From assembly GCA_025357175.1 (NCBI GenBank), contig JANXPS010000023.1:1-10717 (forward strand): DNA of 10,717 nt, in the 5' to 3' direction. Positions 1-6,736 of the stretch are shown here, one piece after another (within the stretch, counting starts at the first letter, position 1; each line of letters opens with the position of its first letter). The stretch comes from Deltaproteobacteria bacterium (lineage in GTDB: Bacteria > Desulfobacterota > Deferrimicrobia > Deferrimicrobiales > Deferrimicrobiaceae). Under the pieces are notes generated by a model. The model had not been told where the DNA came from. It did no database searches and saw nothing but the letters and a program-made list of their open reading frames with translations. Position numbers and translations under genes: made by a program.

Positions 1-2
1 TC

Positions 3-446
3 ACCTACAGCTACGGGGACGAACCGTGGCTGGGTGATTTCGGCCGGGGGTTGGGAAACGTCGGGTGGGTCAGGGACCGGCTGGTCCGCCACGAGGAAAT
101 TCTGGATCCGCACGAATATTCCTACGCGGGGATGCTCGACATCGGCAACGAGGCCGCCGGAGACCCCCCCGACCTCCATTACACCGGCATCGCCAACTTC
201 CTCGCCTGGCCGGGCTTCGAACATCCCACGGCCTATTTCGCCAACAGCCGCTTCGGACCCAACGGCCACACCCCCGGGATCTTTCCTTTGTCGAGCAACG
301 AGCGATTCATCGGGGTCCAGTGGGATTTCCAACCCCTCCCGCCCGGCGAGTCACGGATGATCTACCTCGTGGTCGGGAAGGCGGAAACCGGTCCCCGCGG
401 TATCCCGAGTCTTCCTCCCGGGGCGCTCCTCAACTACTGGAACTGA
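3..446 (+). CDS. C-terminal part of an unrecognised protein (5' end outside window)
   Basis: An open frame runs in from the left edge and ends at a TGA at 444-446, giving about 147 visible residues. No start can be assigned: the ATG/TTG codons inside the window are internal, because the frame stays open to the edge. The visible part is rich in Gly, Pro, Trp and Phe. It has alternating hydrophobic stretches such as FIGVQWDFQPLPPGESRMIY, which look like beta strands of a sandwich-type domain. There is no transmembrane segment and no visible catalytic motif. I do not recognise the family. It does not look like the C-terminus of a PstS phosphate-binding protein, so it is probably not part of the transporter encoded next to it. 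The 76-base gap to pstC and the repeat in that gap suggest it belongs to a separate transcript. Its compact, aromatic, Cys-free composition would suit an exported protein, but that is only a guess. Confidence 0.65.
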   Translation, partial: TYSYGDEPWLGDFGRGLGNVGWVRDRLVRHEEILDPHEYSYAGMLDIGNEAAGDPPDLHYTGIANFLAWPGFEHPTAYFANSRFGPNGHTPGIFPLSSNERFIGVQWDFQPLPPGESRMIYLVVGKAETGPRGIPSLPPGALLNYWN

Positions 447-456
447 CGCCTCCTCC

Positions 457-478
457 TTCTTAATACGGTCTTAACATG
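457..478 (+). promoter_or_regulatory. Candidate Pho box: two TCTTAA units 11 bases apart, upstream of pstC
   Basis: Two copies of TCTTAA start at 458 and 469, exactly 11 bases apart, one helical turn. The first reads TTCTTAATACG and the second GTCTTAACATG. They lie 45 bases upstream of the pstC start in the only gap before the pst genes. Direct repeats with 11-base spacing are the hallmark of PhoB/PhoP binding sites (for example TTAACA repeats in Firmicutes and CTGTCAT repeats in Enterobacteria). The second unit contains a perfect TTAACA. The position, spacing and target genes fit. Only two units are seen, the flanks are not conserved, and I find no convincing -10 element downstream, so this is a candidate only. 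Confidence 0.42.
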
Positions 479-522
479 CCGCAAACCCGTCCTTCATCGG
501 CCGGCGGCACAATGAAATCGTC

Positions 523-1452
523 ATGGCGATCCCCACCGGAAACCTGAAAGACCGCTTGTTCGAACGGGCAACCGCCCTCTTCGCGGGAATCGTGCTGGCG
601 TTGGCACTGTTGCTGTTCGCGCTGCTCGTTCGCGAATCGCTGCCCGCCCTGAAGAAGTTCGGATTTTCCTTCATCACGGGGACGACCTGGGACCCGGTGG
701 CCGAAACGTTCGGCGCCCTCCCCTTCATCTACGGCACGCTCGTCACCTCGACGATCGCCCTGCTGATCGCCGTCCCCTTAAGTGTCGGCGCCGCCGTTTT
801 CATCAACGATTTCGCCCCGCCGTGGCTGAAAGGCCCGGTGTCGTTCCTCGCCGAGCTGCTCGCCGCGATCCCGAGCGTCATCTACGGACTGTGGGGCATC
901 TTCGTGCTGGTGCCTCTTCTTCGCGACCACTTCATGAAACCGGTGACAAGGGTGTTCGGGTGGATTCCCCTCTTCAAGGGACCGGTCTACGGCCCGAGCA
1001 TGCTGGCCGCGGGCGTCCTGCTCGCGATCATGGTCGTTCCGTTCATCCTTTCGGTCAGCCGCGAGGTGATGGCCACGGTACCCCAGCGGCAGAAGGAGGC
1101 CGTCCTGTCGCTGGGCGGCACGCGATGGGAGATGATCCGCATCGTCATCGGTCAGCACTGCATCCCCGGCATCTTCGGCGCGACGATCCTGGGGCTCGGC
1201 CGCGCCATCGGCGAAACGATGGCGGTCACGATGCTGATCGGCAACCGGCCCGACATCCTCCTTTCGATATTCCAGCCCGGCTACTCGATGGCGGCCGTCA
1301 TCGCCAACGAATTCACCGAGGCGACCGGCGACCTCTACCTGTCGTCCCTCATCGCCGTGGGACTGGTCCTCTTCCTGATCACGTTCGCCGTCAATCTGGC
1401 CGCCCGCTGGATCCTGACCCGGCTGGTCGCGCACGCCTCGCGGGGGATCTGA
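523..1452 (+). CDS. pstC: Phosphate ABC transporter permease PstC
   Basis: Inner-membrane permease subunit that pairs with PstA to form the channel of the high-affinity phosphate importer PstSCAB. The 309-residue product matches the usual PstC length. A cytoplasmic N-terminus leads into a first membrane helix at about residues 16-37. It is followed by the PstC-type segment GALPFIYGTLVTS at about 66-78 and several further hydrophobic helices. The EAA-type coupling loop that docks on the ATPase is visible at about 192-210 (EAVLSLGGTRWEMIRIVIG), followed by the conserved GRAIGETMAV segment. The ATG at 523 is the first sensible start; no good Shine-Dalgarno sequence precedes it, which is odd for the first gene of an operon. 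The stop is 2 bases from the pstA start. Regulation by phosphate limitation through the upstream repeat is an inference. The permease assignment is firm. Confidence 0.95.
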   Translation: MAIPTGNLKDRLFERATALFAGIVLALALLLFALLVRESLPALKKFGFSFITGTTWDPVAETFGALPFIYGTLVTSTIALLIAVPLSVGAAVFINDFAPPWLKGPVSFLAELLAAIPSVIYGLWGIFVLVPLLRDHFMKPVTRVFGWIPLFKGPVYGPSMLAAGVLLAIMVVPFILSVSREVMATVPQRQKEAVLSLGGTRWEMIRIVIGQHCIPGIFGATILGLGRAIGETMAVTMLIGNRPDILLSIFQPGYSMAAVIANEFTEATGDLYLSSLIAVGLVLFLITFAVNLAARWILTRLVAHASRGI

Positions 1453-1454
1453 CG

Positions 1455-2300
1455 ATGGAATCGATCGCCATCCGGCGCAAGCTGACGGACCGGGCCATGA
1501 CGGGGCTGTTCCTGTTCGCGGCGATCCTTGTCGTCGCACCCCTCTTCCTCATCTTCGCCGACCTCCTGTGGAAAGGTGCGAAGGAACTCAGGTGGTCGCT
1601 CCTGACGGACCTGCCGCATCCGGTCGGCGAGACGGGCGGCGGCATCGCCAACGGCATCCTCGGCACCTTGACGATCAGCGGCCTCGCGATGGCCGTGGGC
1701 ATCCCCGTCGCGGTCATGACGGGCATCTACCTGGCCGAATACGGCAGGGGGTGGTTCGCCTCGATCGTCCGCTTCTGCGTCGATACGCTGGCGGGCGTCC
1801 CCTCGATCATCATGGGCATCTTCGGCTACGTCCTCGTGGTCCTGCCGATGAAACGCTTCTCGGCCTGGGCGGCCGCGGCGGCCCTCGCGATGATCTTCAT
1901 CCCGATCGTCGTCCGGACGACCGAGGAGATGCTGAAGACGGTCCCGCACTCCGTGCGCGAGGCGGCGCTGGCGCTGGGGATCGAGCGGTGGAAGGCGACG
2001 CTCTTCATCACCGTCCGCACCGCGTGGTCCGGCATCGTCACCGGCATCCTGCTGGCGATGGCGCGCATCCTGGGCGAAACCGCGCCGCTGCTCTTCACCG
2101 CGCTGGGCAACCAGTTCTGGCAGTCGCGCCTCGACGGGCCCATCGCCGCAATCCCGCTCCAGGTATTCACCTACGCGATCTCGCCTTACGAAGACTGGCA
2201 CGACAAGGCGTGGGCCGGCGCGGTCGTCCTCATCCTGATGGTGTTGTCCATCAGCATGGCCGCCCGCTTTTTCACACGGGAGAAGAAATGGAAACCGTAA
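1455..2300 (+). CDS. pstA: Phosphate ABC transporter permease PstA
   Basis: Second membrane subunit of the phosphate importer. The product is 281 residues, close to the family norm. It has a hydrophobic helix at about 16-36, then the PstA-type stretch GGGIANGILGTLTISGLAMA, and later helices. The EAA loop EAALALGIERWKATLFITV begins at residue 169, and the downstream ARILGETAPLLFTALGNQFW segment is typical of PstA. The frame is open far upstream through pstC, but the ATG at 1455 is chosen for three reasons. It lies 2 bases after the pstC stop, it is preceded by a purine-rich GGGGGA, and the protein there begins with the expected short basic N-terminus. The 3' end overlaps the pstB start by 13 bases, which implies translational coupling and matched amounts of the subunits. 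Confidence 0.95.
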   Translation: MESIAIRRKLTDRAMTGLFLFAAILVVAPLFLIFADLLWKGAKELRWSLLTDLPHPVGETGGGIANGILGTLTISGLAMAVGIPVAVMTGIYLAEYGRGWFASIVRFCVDTLAGVPSIIMGIFGYVLVVLPMKRFSAWAAAAALAMIFIPIVVRTTEEMLKTVPHSVREAALALGIERWKATLFITVRTAWSGIVTGILLAMARILGETAPLLFTALGNQFWQSRLDGPIAAIPLQVFTYAISPYEDWHDKAWAGAVVLILMVLSISMAARFFTREKKWKP

Positions 2301-3061
2301 ACAGTCCGATCCTGAAGATCACCGAGCTGTCGGCCTGGTTCGGCGCGAACCAGGTGCTCAGGAACATCGCGATGAACATCGAGCGCAACACCGTCACCTC
2401 GATCATGGGGCCCTCCGGCTGCGGCAAGAGCACGTTCATCCGCTGTCTCAACCGGATGCACGACCTGACGCCGGGCTTTCGCCTTTCGGGCGGCATCGTC
2501 TACGACGGCACCGACATCTACTCCGACCCGATCGATCCCGTTGCGCTTCGCCGGAAGGTCGGCATGGTGTTCCAGCAACCGAACCCTTTCCCGCGGATGT
2601 CGATCTTCGAGAACGTCGCCGTGGGTCTTCGTCTCAACGGGAAAAACATGCCGAAGTCAGAGCTCGCCGGCCGGGTCGAGCAGTCGCTGCGAATGGCGGC
2701 GCTCTGGAACGAGGCGAAAGACCATCTTTCGCGGCCGGGGACCAGCCTCTCGGGCGGCCAGCAGCAACGCCTCTGCATCGCGCGGGCGCTCGCGGTCGAA
2801 CCGGGCATCCTGCTGATGGACGAGCCATGCTCCGCGCTCGACCCCGTTTCGACCGGCAAGATAGAGGAACTGATCGAAGAGCTGGGCGAGCGCCTCACGA
2901 TCATCGTCGTCACCCACAACATGCAGCAGGCCGCGCGCATCTCCGACTTCGTCGCCTTCTTCCTGATGGGCGACCTGGTCGAACTCGACCGGAGCGCGAA
3001 GATCTTCACCAACCCGTCCGACAAGCGGACGGAGGAGTACATCACGGGCCGGTTCGGATGA
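2288..3061 (+). CDS. pstB: Phosphate ABC transporter ATP-binding protein PstB
   Basis: Cytoplasmic ATPase that drives phosphate import through PstC/PstA. The 257-residue product carries every expected motif. Walker A GPSGCGKST is at 41-49, the Q-loop VFQQPNPFP at 94-102, the ABC signature LSGGQQQR at 154-161, Walker B ILLMDEPCSALD at 174-185 and the H-switch THN at 209-211. FQQPNPFP and MDEPCSALDP are characteristic of PstB rather than of other ABC ATPases. The ATG at 2288 overlaps the pstA end by 13 bases and has GGGAG just upstream (2279-2283). The open frame extends hundreds of bases further upstream, but that is a shadow inside pstA. phoU follows 22 bases later. All catalytic residues are present, so it should be functional. 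Confidence 0.97.
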   Translation: METVNSPILKITELSAWFGANQVLRNIAMNIERNTVTSIMGPSGCGKSTFIRCLNRMHDLTPGFRLSGGIVYDGTDIYSDPIDPVALRRKVGMVFQQPNPFPRMSIFENVAVGLRLNGKNMPKSELAGRVEQSLRMAALWNEAKDHLSRPGTSLSGGQQQRLCIARALAVEPGILLMDEPCSALDPVSTGKIEELIEELGERLTIIVVTHNMQQAARISDFVAFFLMGDLVELDRSAKIFTNPSDKRTEEYITGRFG

Positions 3062-3083
3062 AGCCGACGGAAGGAGCAGCGAC

Positions 3084-3746
3084 ATGACCGCCGCAAGGCA
3101 TTACTCGGAGGCGCTCGGGACCCTCAAGGAAATGGTTCTCCGGATGGGTGGACTGGCCGAGCAGATGGTGCACCTGTCGGTCACCGCGCTCGCGGAACGG
3201 AACGGGGAGCTGCTCACGGGCGTCCGGCCGATGGAGACGCAGGTCAACCGGCTGCACGTCGACATCGACGAGATGTGCCTCGAGATGATCGCGCTGAGGC
3301 AGCCCGCGGGCGGCGACCTGCGCTTCATCGCGGCCGCCATGAAGATCAACACCGACCTGGAGCGGATCGCCGACCAAGCGGTCAACATCGCAAGGCGCGC
3401 GGAAACGCTGCTGTCCGTACCGCCGCTCAAGCCGCTGATCGACATTCCGCACATGGCGCGGATCGCGGACGAGATGCTCAAGAACGCCCTCGACGCTTTC
3501 GTCGACGGCGACGACGCGCTGGCGACGACGACGATCGTGCGCGACGACGAGGTCGACCAGCTCAAGGATCAGGTTTTCCGCGAACTGCTCACCTACATGA
3601 TGAGCGACCCCACGACGATCCCGCGGGCGATGGAACTGATCCTCGTCTCCCGGGGGCTCGAACGGATCGCCGATCACGCGACCAACGTATGCGAGGACGT
3701 CATCTTCATGGTCCAGGGAAAGGATGTCCGGCATCAGGGGCCATGA
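3084..3746 (+). CDS. phoU: Phosphate transport system regulator PhoU
   Basis: PhoU is a cytoplasmic helical protein that links PstSCAB transport status to the PhoR-type sensor kinase, limits phosphate uptake and influences polyphosphate and persistence phenotypes in several bacteria. The 220-residue product shows the two tandem three-helix repeats of the family. Each has the metal-binding E-x3-D-x3-N motif: ERIADQAVN at 93-101 and ERIADHATN at 193-201. The PAGGDLRFIAAAMKI segment preceding the first motif is also typical. The ATG at 3084 is preceded by AAGGAG at 3071-3076 with 7-base spacing, the best ribosome binding site in this gene run. It follows pstB by 22 bases, the standard pstB-phoU arrangement. 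The PhoR/PhoB partners are not in the window. Confidence 0.96.
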   Translation: MTAARHYSEALGTLKEMVLRMGGLAEQMVHLSVTALAERNGELLTGVRPMETQVNRLHVDIDEMCLEMIALRQPAGGDLRFIAAAMKINTDLERIADQAVNIARRAETLLSVPPLKPLIDIPHMARIADEMLKNALDAFVDGDDALATTTIVRDDEVDQLKDQVFRELLTYMMSDPTTIPRAMELILVSRGLERIADHATNVCEDVIFMVQGKDVRHQGP

Positions 3747-3750
3747 CCTC

Positions 3751-3779
3751 TGGCGTAACGTGTGCGGCAAAGGTATCAT
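3751..3779 (+). promoter_or_regulatory. Weak sigma70-like promoter candidate before ppx
   Basis: TGGCGT (3751-3756) and TATCAT (3774-3779) are separated by exactly 17 bases in the 40-base gap between phoU and the preferred ppx GTG start. The -10 matches TATAAT at five of six positions; the -35 matches TTGACA at only three. If used, transcription would start about at the GTG itself, giving a leaderless mRNA. In GC-rich DNA such matches are uncommon but can arise by chance. Confidence 0.2.
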
Positions 3780-3786
3780 CGGTCGT

Positions 3787-5322
3787 GTGAGCACCCTCGC
3801 CGCGATCGACATGGGCTCGAACGCCATCCGCTTCTACGTCGTCGAGCCGACCGGCCCCTCGACCTACCGGGTGATCGAGAATATCCGCGAGCCGATCCGG
3901 CTGGGCGGCGATGTATTCATCTCGGGCACCATCCGCCCCGAAAACATCCGCAAGGCCGAAGAGGCGTTCCGCCGCTTCCGGCAGACTTTGCAACGCTACC
4001 GCGTGAAGGACGTCCGCGCCGTAGCCACCGCGTCGATCCGCGAGGCGGTCAACGGCGCACAGGTGATCGACCGGCTCGAGAAAGCCTCGGGCATCCGGGT
4101 CGAGGTCATCGCGGGCGACGAGGAGGCCCGGCTCGTCGCACTGGCCGTCGGCAGCCGGATCCCCCTCAAGAAAAAGAATGCGCTGATCGTCGATCTCGGA
4201 GGCGGATCCGTCGAGGTCAGCCGCCTCGAAAACGGGCGGATCACCCTTGCCGAGTCTCATAACTTCGGCGCGGTGCGGCTGCTCGACGTGCTTTCCTCGG
4301 GAGGCGACGACCCGGCGCGCGGCGGAGCGCTGCTGCGGGACTACATGGAAGTGATGGGGCGCAAGCTCAAGCGCAAGGGCCTCGAGAAAGCCGAACTGTT
4401 CATCGCGACCGGCGGCAACATGGAAACGATCGCCTCGCTGCCCGACATCGGTGCCGTCCCCCACCCCGGCTATCCCGGCACCCTCGTTTTCCGGACCGCG
4501 AAACTGCGCGCCATGATGGAAACGCTGTCCGGCATGACGGTCAAGTCGCGCATCGTCAAATACGGCCTTCGCGAAGACCGCGCCGACGTCATCCTGCCCG
4601 CCTGCTTCGTCTACCACATGCTGGCGAAGCTCAACGGAAGCACCGAGATCCTCGTGCCGCGCGTTTCTCTCAAGGACGGGCTGATCCTCGACACGCTGTC
4701 CCGGACCCGGACCGTCGAGCACAGCGACGACCTCCGCGTCCAGGTCATGGTTTCCTGCCGCGAACTCTGCGACCGCTTCAAGGTCGACCGGCCCCATGCC
4801 GAAAAGGTGGCGATGCTCGCGGTCCGGCTGTTCGACGGGACCGCACCCGTCCACAAGATGGGAGCGGCCGAAAGACTGCGGCTCGAAGTCGCGGCGATGC
4901 TGCACGACATCGGCTACTTCATCAGCATCCAGAAGCACCACAAGCACAGTTTCTACATCATTTCCAACGCCGAGATCGTCGGCCTTCCCCCCGCCGAACG
5001 GCTGGTCGCGGCGCACGTCGCCCGCTACCACCGCAAGGCGCTTCCGCGCAAGGAACACATCGAGTTCGAGGGGCTGCCGAAAAAGGAACAGGTCGCCGTC
5101 CGGAAACTGGCCGCGCTTCTCCGGCTGGCCGACGCACTCGACAAGGAACACCTGGGTGCGATCCGCGGCATCGACTGCAAGCTGCGGGGCGACACGCTCC
5201 GCATCGTGGCCGCGAGCCGCAAGATCTGCCGAATGGAGACACTCGGGTTCGAAAAGAACGCCCAGATGTTCCGCGAGATGTTCGGCATCGACGTCACGCT
5301 CCAGATCCGCCAGGAGGCATGA
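3787..5322 (+). CDS. ppx: Ppx/GppA exopolyphosphatase with C-terminal HD domain
   Basis: Enzyme of the ASKHA fold that releases phosphate from the ends of polyphosphate, or removes the 5' phosphate of pppGpp in the GppA branch. From the GTG at 3787 it has 511 residues, the size of two-domain E. coli-type Ppx. The N-terminal phosphate-binding motif AAIDMGSNAIR is at 5-15, VRAVATASIREA at 76-87, the catalytic-glutamate segment GDEEARLVALAVG at 110-122, and the second phosphate loop DLGGGSVEVS begins at 136. The C-terminal part is an HD-type domain, with His337 (RPHAEKVAML), then MLHDIGYF giving His373-Asp374, and later AHVARYHRK. The start is uncertain. ATG 3724 would overlap phoU and add 21 residues before the conserved beginning. 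GTG 3787 gives the usual family N-terminus but has only AAAGG 13 bases upstream. Ppx cannot be separated from GppA by eye; the neighbouring CHAD gene favours a polyphosphate role. Confidence 0.92.
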   Translation: MSTLAAIDMGSNAIRFYVVEPTGPSTYRVIENIREPIRLGGDVFISGTIRPENIRKAEEAFRRFRQTLQRYRVKDVRAVATASIREAVNGAQVIDRLEKASGIRVEVIAGDEEARLVALAVGSRIPLKKKNALIVDLGGGSVEVSRLENGRITLAESHNFGAVRLLDVLSSGGDDPARGGALLRDYMEVMGRKLKRKGLEKAELFIATGGNMETIASLPDIGAVPHPGYPGTLVFRTAKLRAMMETLSGMTVKSRIVKYGLREDRADVILPACFVYHMLAKLNGSTEILVPRVSLKDGLILDTLSRTRTVEHSDDLRVQVMVSCRELCDRFKVDRPHAEKVAMLAVRLFDGTAPVHKMGAAERLRLEVAAMLHDIGYFISIQKHHKHSFYIISNAEIVGLPPAERLVAAHVARYHRKALPRKEHIEFEGLPKKEQVAVRKLAALLRLADALDKEHLGAIRGIDCKLRGDTLRIVAASRKICRMETLGFEKNAQMFREMFGIDVTLQIRQEA

Positions 5323-6029
5323 ACCGCATGGTCAACAAGCTACCCCCGGCAACCCGTCAACCGCACAGCTATCCGGGCAAGCTGATCGCCGTCGAGGGGC
5401 TCGACGGTTCCGGCAAATCGACCCAGCTTTACCTCGTCCGGCGCTGGCTCGAGCTCGAGGGCTACAAGGTGTTTTTCACCGAATGGAACTCGTCCTCGAT
5501 CGTCAAGAACGCCACCAAGCGGGGGAAGAAAAGAAACCTGCTCACGCCGACCACCTTCTCCCTCATCCATTGCACCGATTTCGCCGACCGGTACGAGCGC
5601 AACATCCTGCCGATGCTCAAGGCCGGCTTCATCGTGCTCGCCGACCGCTACAAGTACACGGCGCTGGCGCGAGACACGGTGCGAGGCTGCTCCGAGCGCT
5701 GGGTCGAGAAACTTTACAGCTTCGCCGCCCAGCCCGACATCACCTTCTACTTCCACCTCCCGCTCAAGACCGCGCTGGGGCGCATCCTGGCCGGACGACC
5801 CGAGCTCAAGTACCACGAGGCCGGGATGGACCTCGGCCTCTCCCCCGACCCGGTCGAAAGCTTCAAGATCTTCCAGGGCCGGATCCACAAGTCGTACGAG
5901 GCGCTGTCCAAAAAACACGGATTCACCCGGATCGCCTCCGACCGCCCGATCGAAGCCATGCAGGAAGAGGTGCGCGACATCATCCGGGCGCAGATCGACC
6001 TGCCCCGGTTCAAGGTGGTGAACCGATGA
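5319..6029 (+). CDS. Thymidylate-kinase-like P-loop protein, copy 1 (intact Walker A)
   Basis: A 236-residue nucleoside-monophosphate-kinase-fold protein of the thymidylate kinase family. Walker A is EGLDGSGKST, with Lys33. The LADRY segment (Asp109-Arg110-Tyr111) matches the DRY/DRF motif of thymidylate kinase, and a LID-like region YHEAGMDLGLS lies near 165-175. It differs from ordinary dTMP kinase. Where Tmk has an arginine that contacts dTMP in an FAADR/FYAAR-type segment, this protein has CTDFAD (Phe88). The AYQ element after DRY is replaced by ALARD. The substrate may therefore not be dTMP. ATG 5319 overlaps the ppx stop (ATGA). AGGAGG at 5312-5317 is only one base from it, so the ATG at 5328 (10-base spacing, 233 residues) may be the real start. 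The gene is followed, with a 4-base overlap, by a paralogue of the same length. The fold is secure; the reaction is unknown. Confidence 0.85.
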   Translation: MNRMVNKLPPATRQPHSYPGKLIAVEGLDGSGKSTQLYLVRRWLELEGYKVFFTEWNSSSIVKNATKRGKKRNLLTPTTFSLIHCTDFADRYERNILPMLKAGFIVLADRYKYTALARDTVRGCSERWVEKLYSFAAQPDITFYFHLPLKTALGRILAGRPELKYHEAGMDLGLSPDPVESFKIFQGRIHKSYEALSKKHGFTRIASDRPIEAMQEEVRDIIRAQIDLPRFKVVNR

Positions 6030-6736
6030 CCATCGCGAAACGGTTCTACGGGGAAGGGCTGCCGGGGGTCGACCCGGCGTCGCTCAACGGGAAGCTCATC
6101 GTGCTCGAAGGCGCCGACGGCTCCGGCCGCAGCACCCAGACCGCGCTGCTCACCGACTGGCTCGAACGTCGCGGGCACGCGGTCACCCACGTCGGGCTGC
6201 GCCGCTCCGAACTGGTGGGCGAGGAGCTGGCCGCCGCCAAGAACGGGAACGTCCTGTCGCCCCGCACGCTTTCGCTTTTTTACGCCACCGACTTCGCCGA
6301 CCAGATCGAAAACCGGATCGTGCCCGCGCTGCGGGCCGGTTTCGTCGTCCTGGCCGACCGCTACATCTACACGCTGATGGCGCGCGACATCGTCCGGGGC
6401 GCCGAGATCGACTGGCTCCGCTCCGTCTACAGCATCGCGCCGGTGCCCGACCTCGTCATCTACCTGACCGTGCCTCCGCAACAGCTGCTCGAGCGGTTCA
6501 TCTATCGCGGACGAAATCTCGACTACTGGGAATCGGGCATGGACATCGGGTACAGCCGCGACTGGTTCGATTCGTTCATCCGATACCAGACCGACCTGCA
6601 CCGCGTCTTCACGCAGCTTCAGCGAGAATACGGATTCGACATCGTCAACGGCAACCGGAGCCGGCAGGCCGTCACGCGCGACCTCCAGGCCCGTATCGAG
6701 GCGGTCGTCGATCCGCCCGAGGAGAAGAAGGGATGA
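6026..6736 (+). CDS. Thymidylate-kinase-like P-loop protein, copy 2 (Walker A Lys replaced by Arg)
   Basis: A tandem paralogue of the preceding gene, also 236 residues. The two share GKLI..EG.DGSG.STQ, TDFAD, LADRY.YT..ARD.VRG and a LID with Y.E.GMD.G. The Walker A reads EGADGSGRST: codon CGC at 6128-6130 puts Arg35 where the nucleotide-binding lysine should be. LADRY is intact (Asp111-Arg112-Tyr113), and the position of the dTMP-contacting arginine is again Phe (Phe90). Known P-loop kinases lose most activity when this Lys is changed, so this copy may be a poorly active or regulatory subunit. Thymidylate kinases are dimers, so a heterodimer with copy 1 is plausible but unproven. ATG 6026 overlaps the preceding stop as ATGA. 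The frame is open further upstream inside copy 1, but there it encodes low-complexity Arg-rich shadow sequence. Confidence 0.83.
   Translation: MTIAKRFYGEGLPGVDPASLNGKLIVLEGADGSGRSTQTALLTDWLERRGHAVTHVGLRRSELVGEELAAAKNGNVLSPRTLSLFYATDFADQIENRIVPALRAGFVVLADRYIYTLMARDIVRGAEIDWLRSVYSIAPVPDLVIYLTVPPQQLLERFIYRGRNLDYWESGMDIGYSRDWFDSFIRYQTDLHRVFTQLQREYGFDIVNGNRSRQAVTRDLQARIEAVVDPPEEKKG

Noticed and set aside
822..1454. Upstream extension of the pstA frame through pstC (492-residue open frame).
   Set aside because: The added part is Arg/Gly/His-rich, characterless sequence antagonistic to pstC codon structure, and conserved PstA sequence begins only after ATG 1455.
3733..3781. Imperfect inverted repeat ATGACCT...AGGTATCAT in the phoU-ppx gap as an operator or terminator.
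   Set aside because: The arms match only imperfectly, the loop is about 20 bases, and no T-run follows; likely chance.
3706..5151. 481-codon minus-strand open frame opposite ppx.
   Set aside because: It lies wholly under a well-supported ppx gene; its Asp/Arg/Gly-rich composition is the usual antisense shadow in GC-rich DNA.
5319..6736. Assignment of the kinase-like pair as polyphosphate kinase 2 (PPK2).
   Set aside because: PPK2 has a GWDAAGKGG-type Walker A and other fixed motifs that are absent; the DRY and LID segments fit thymidylate kinase instead.
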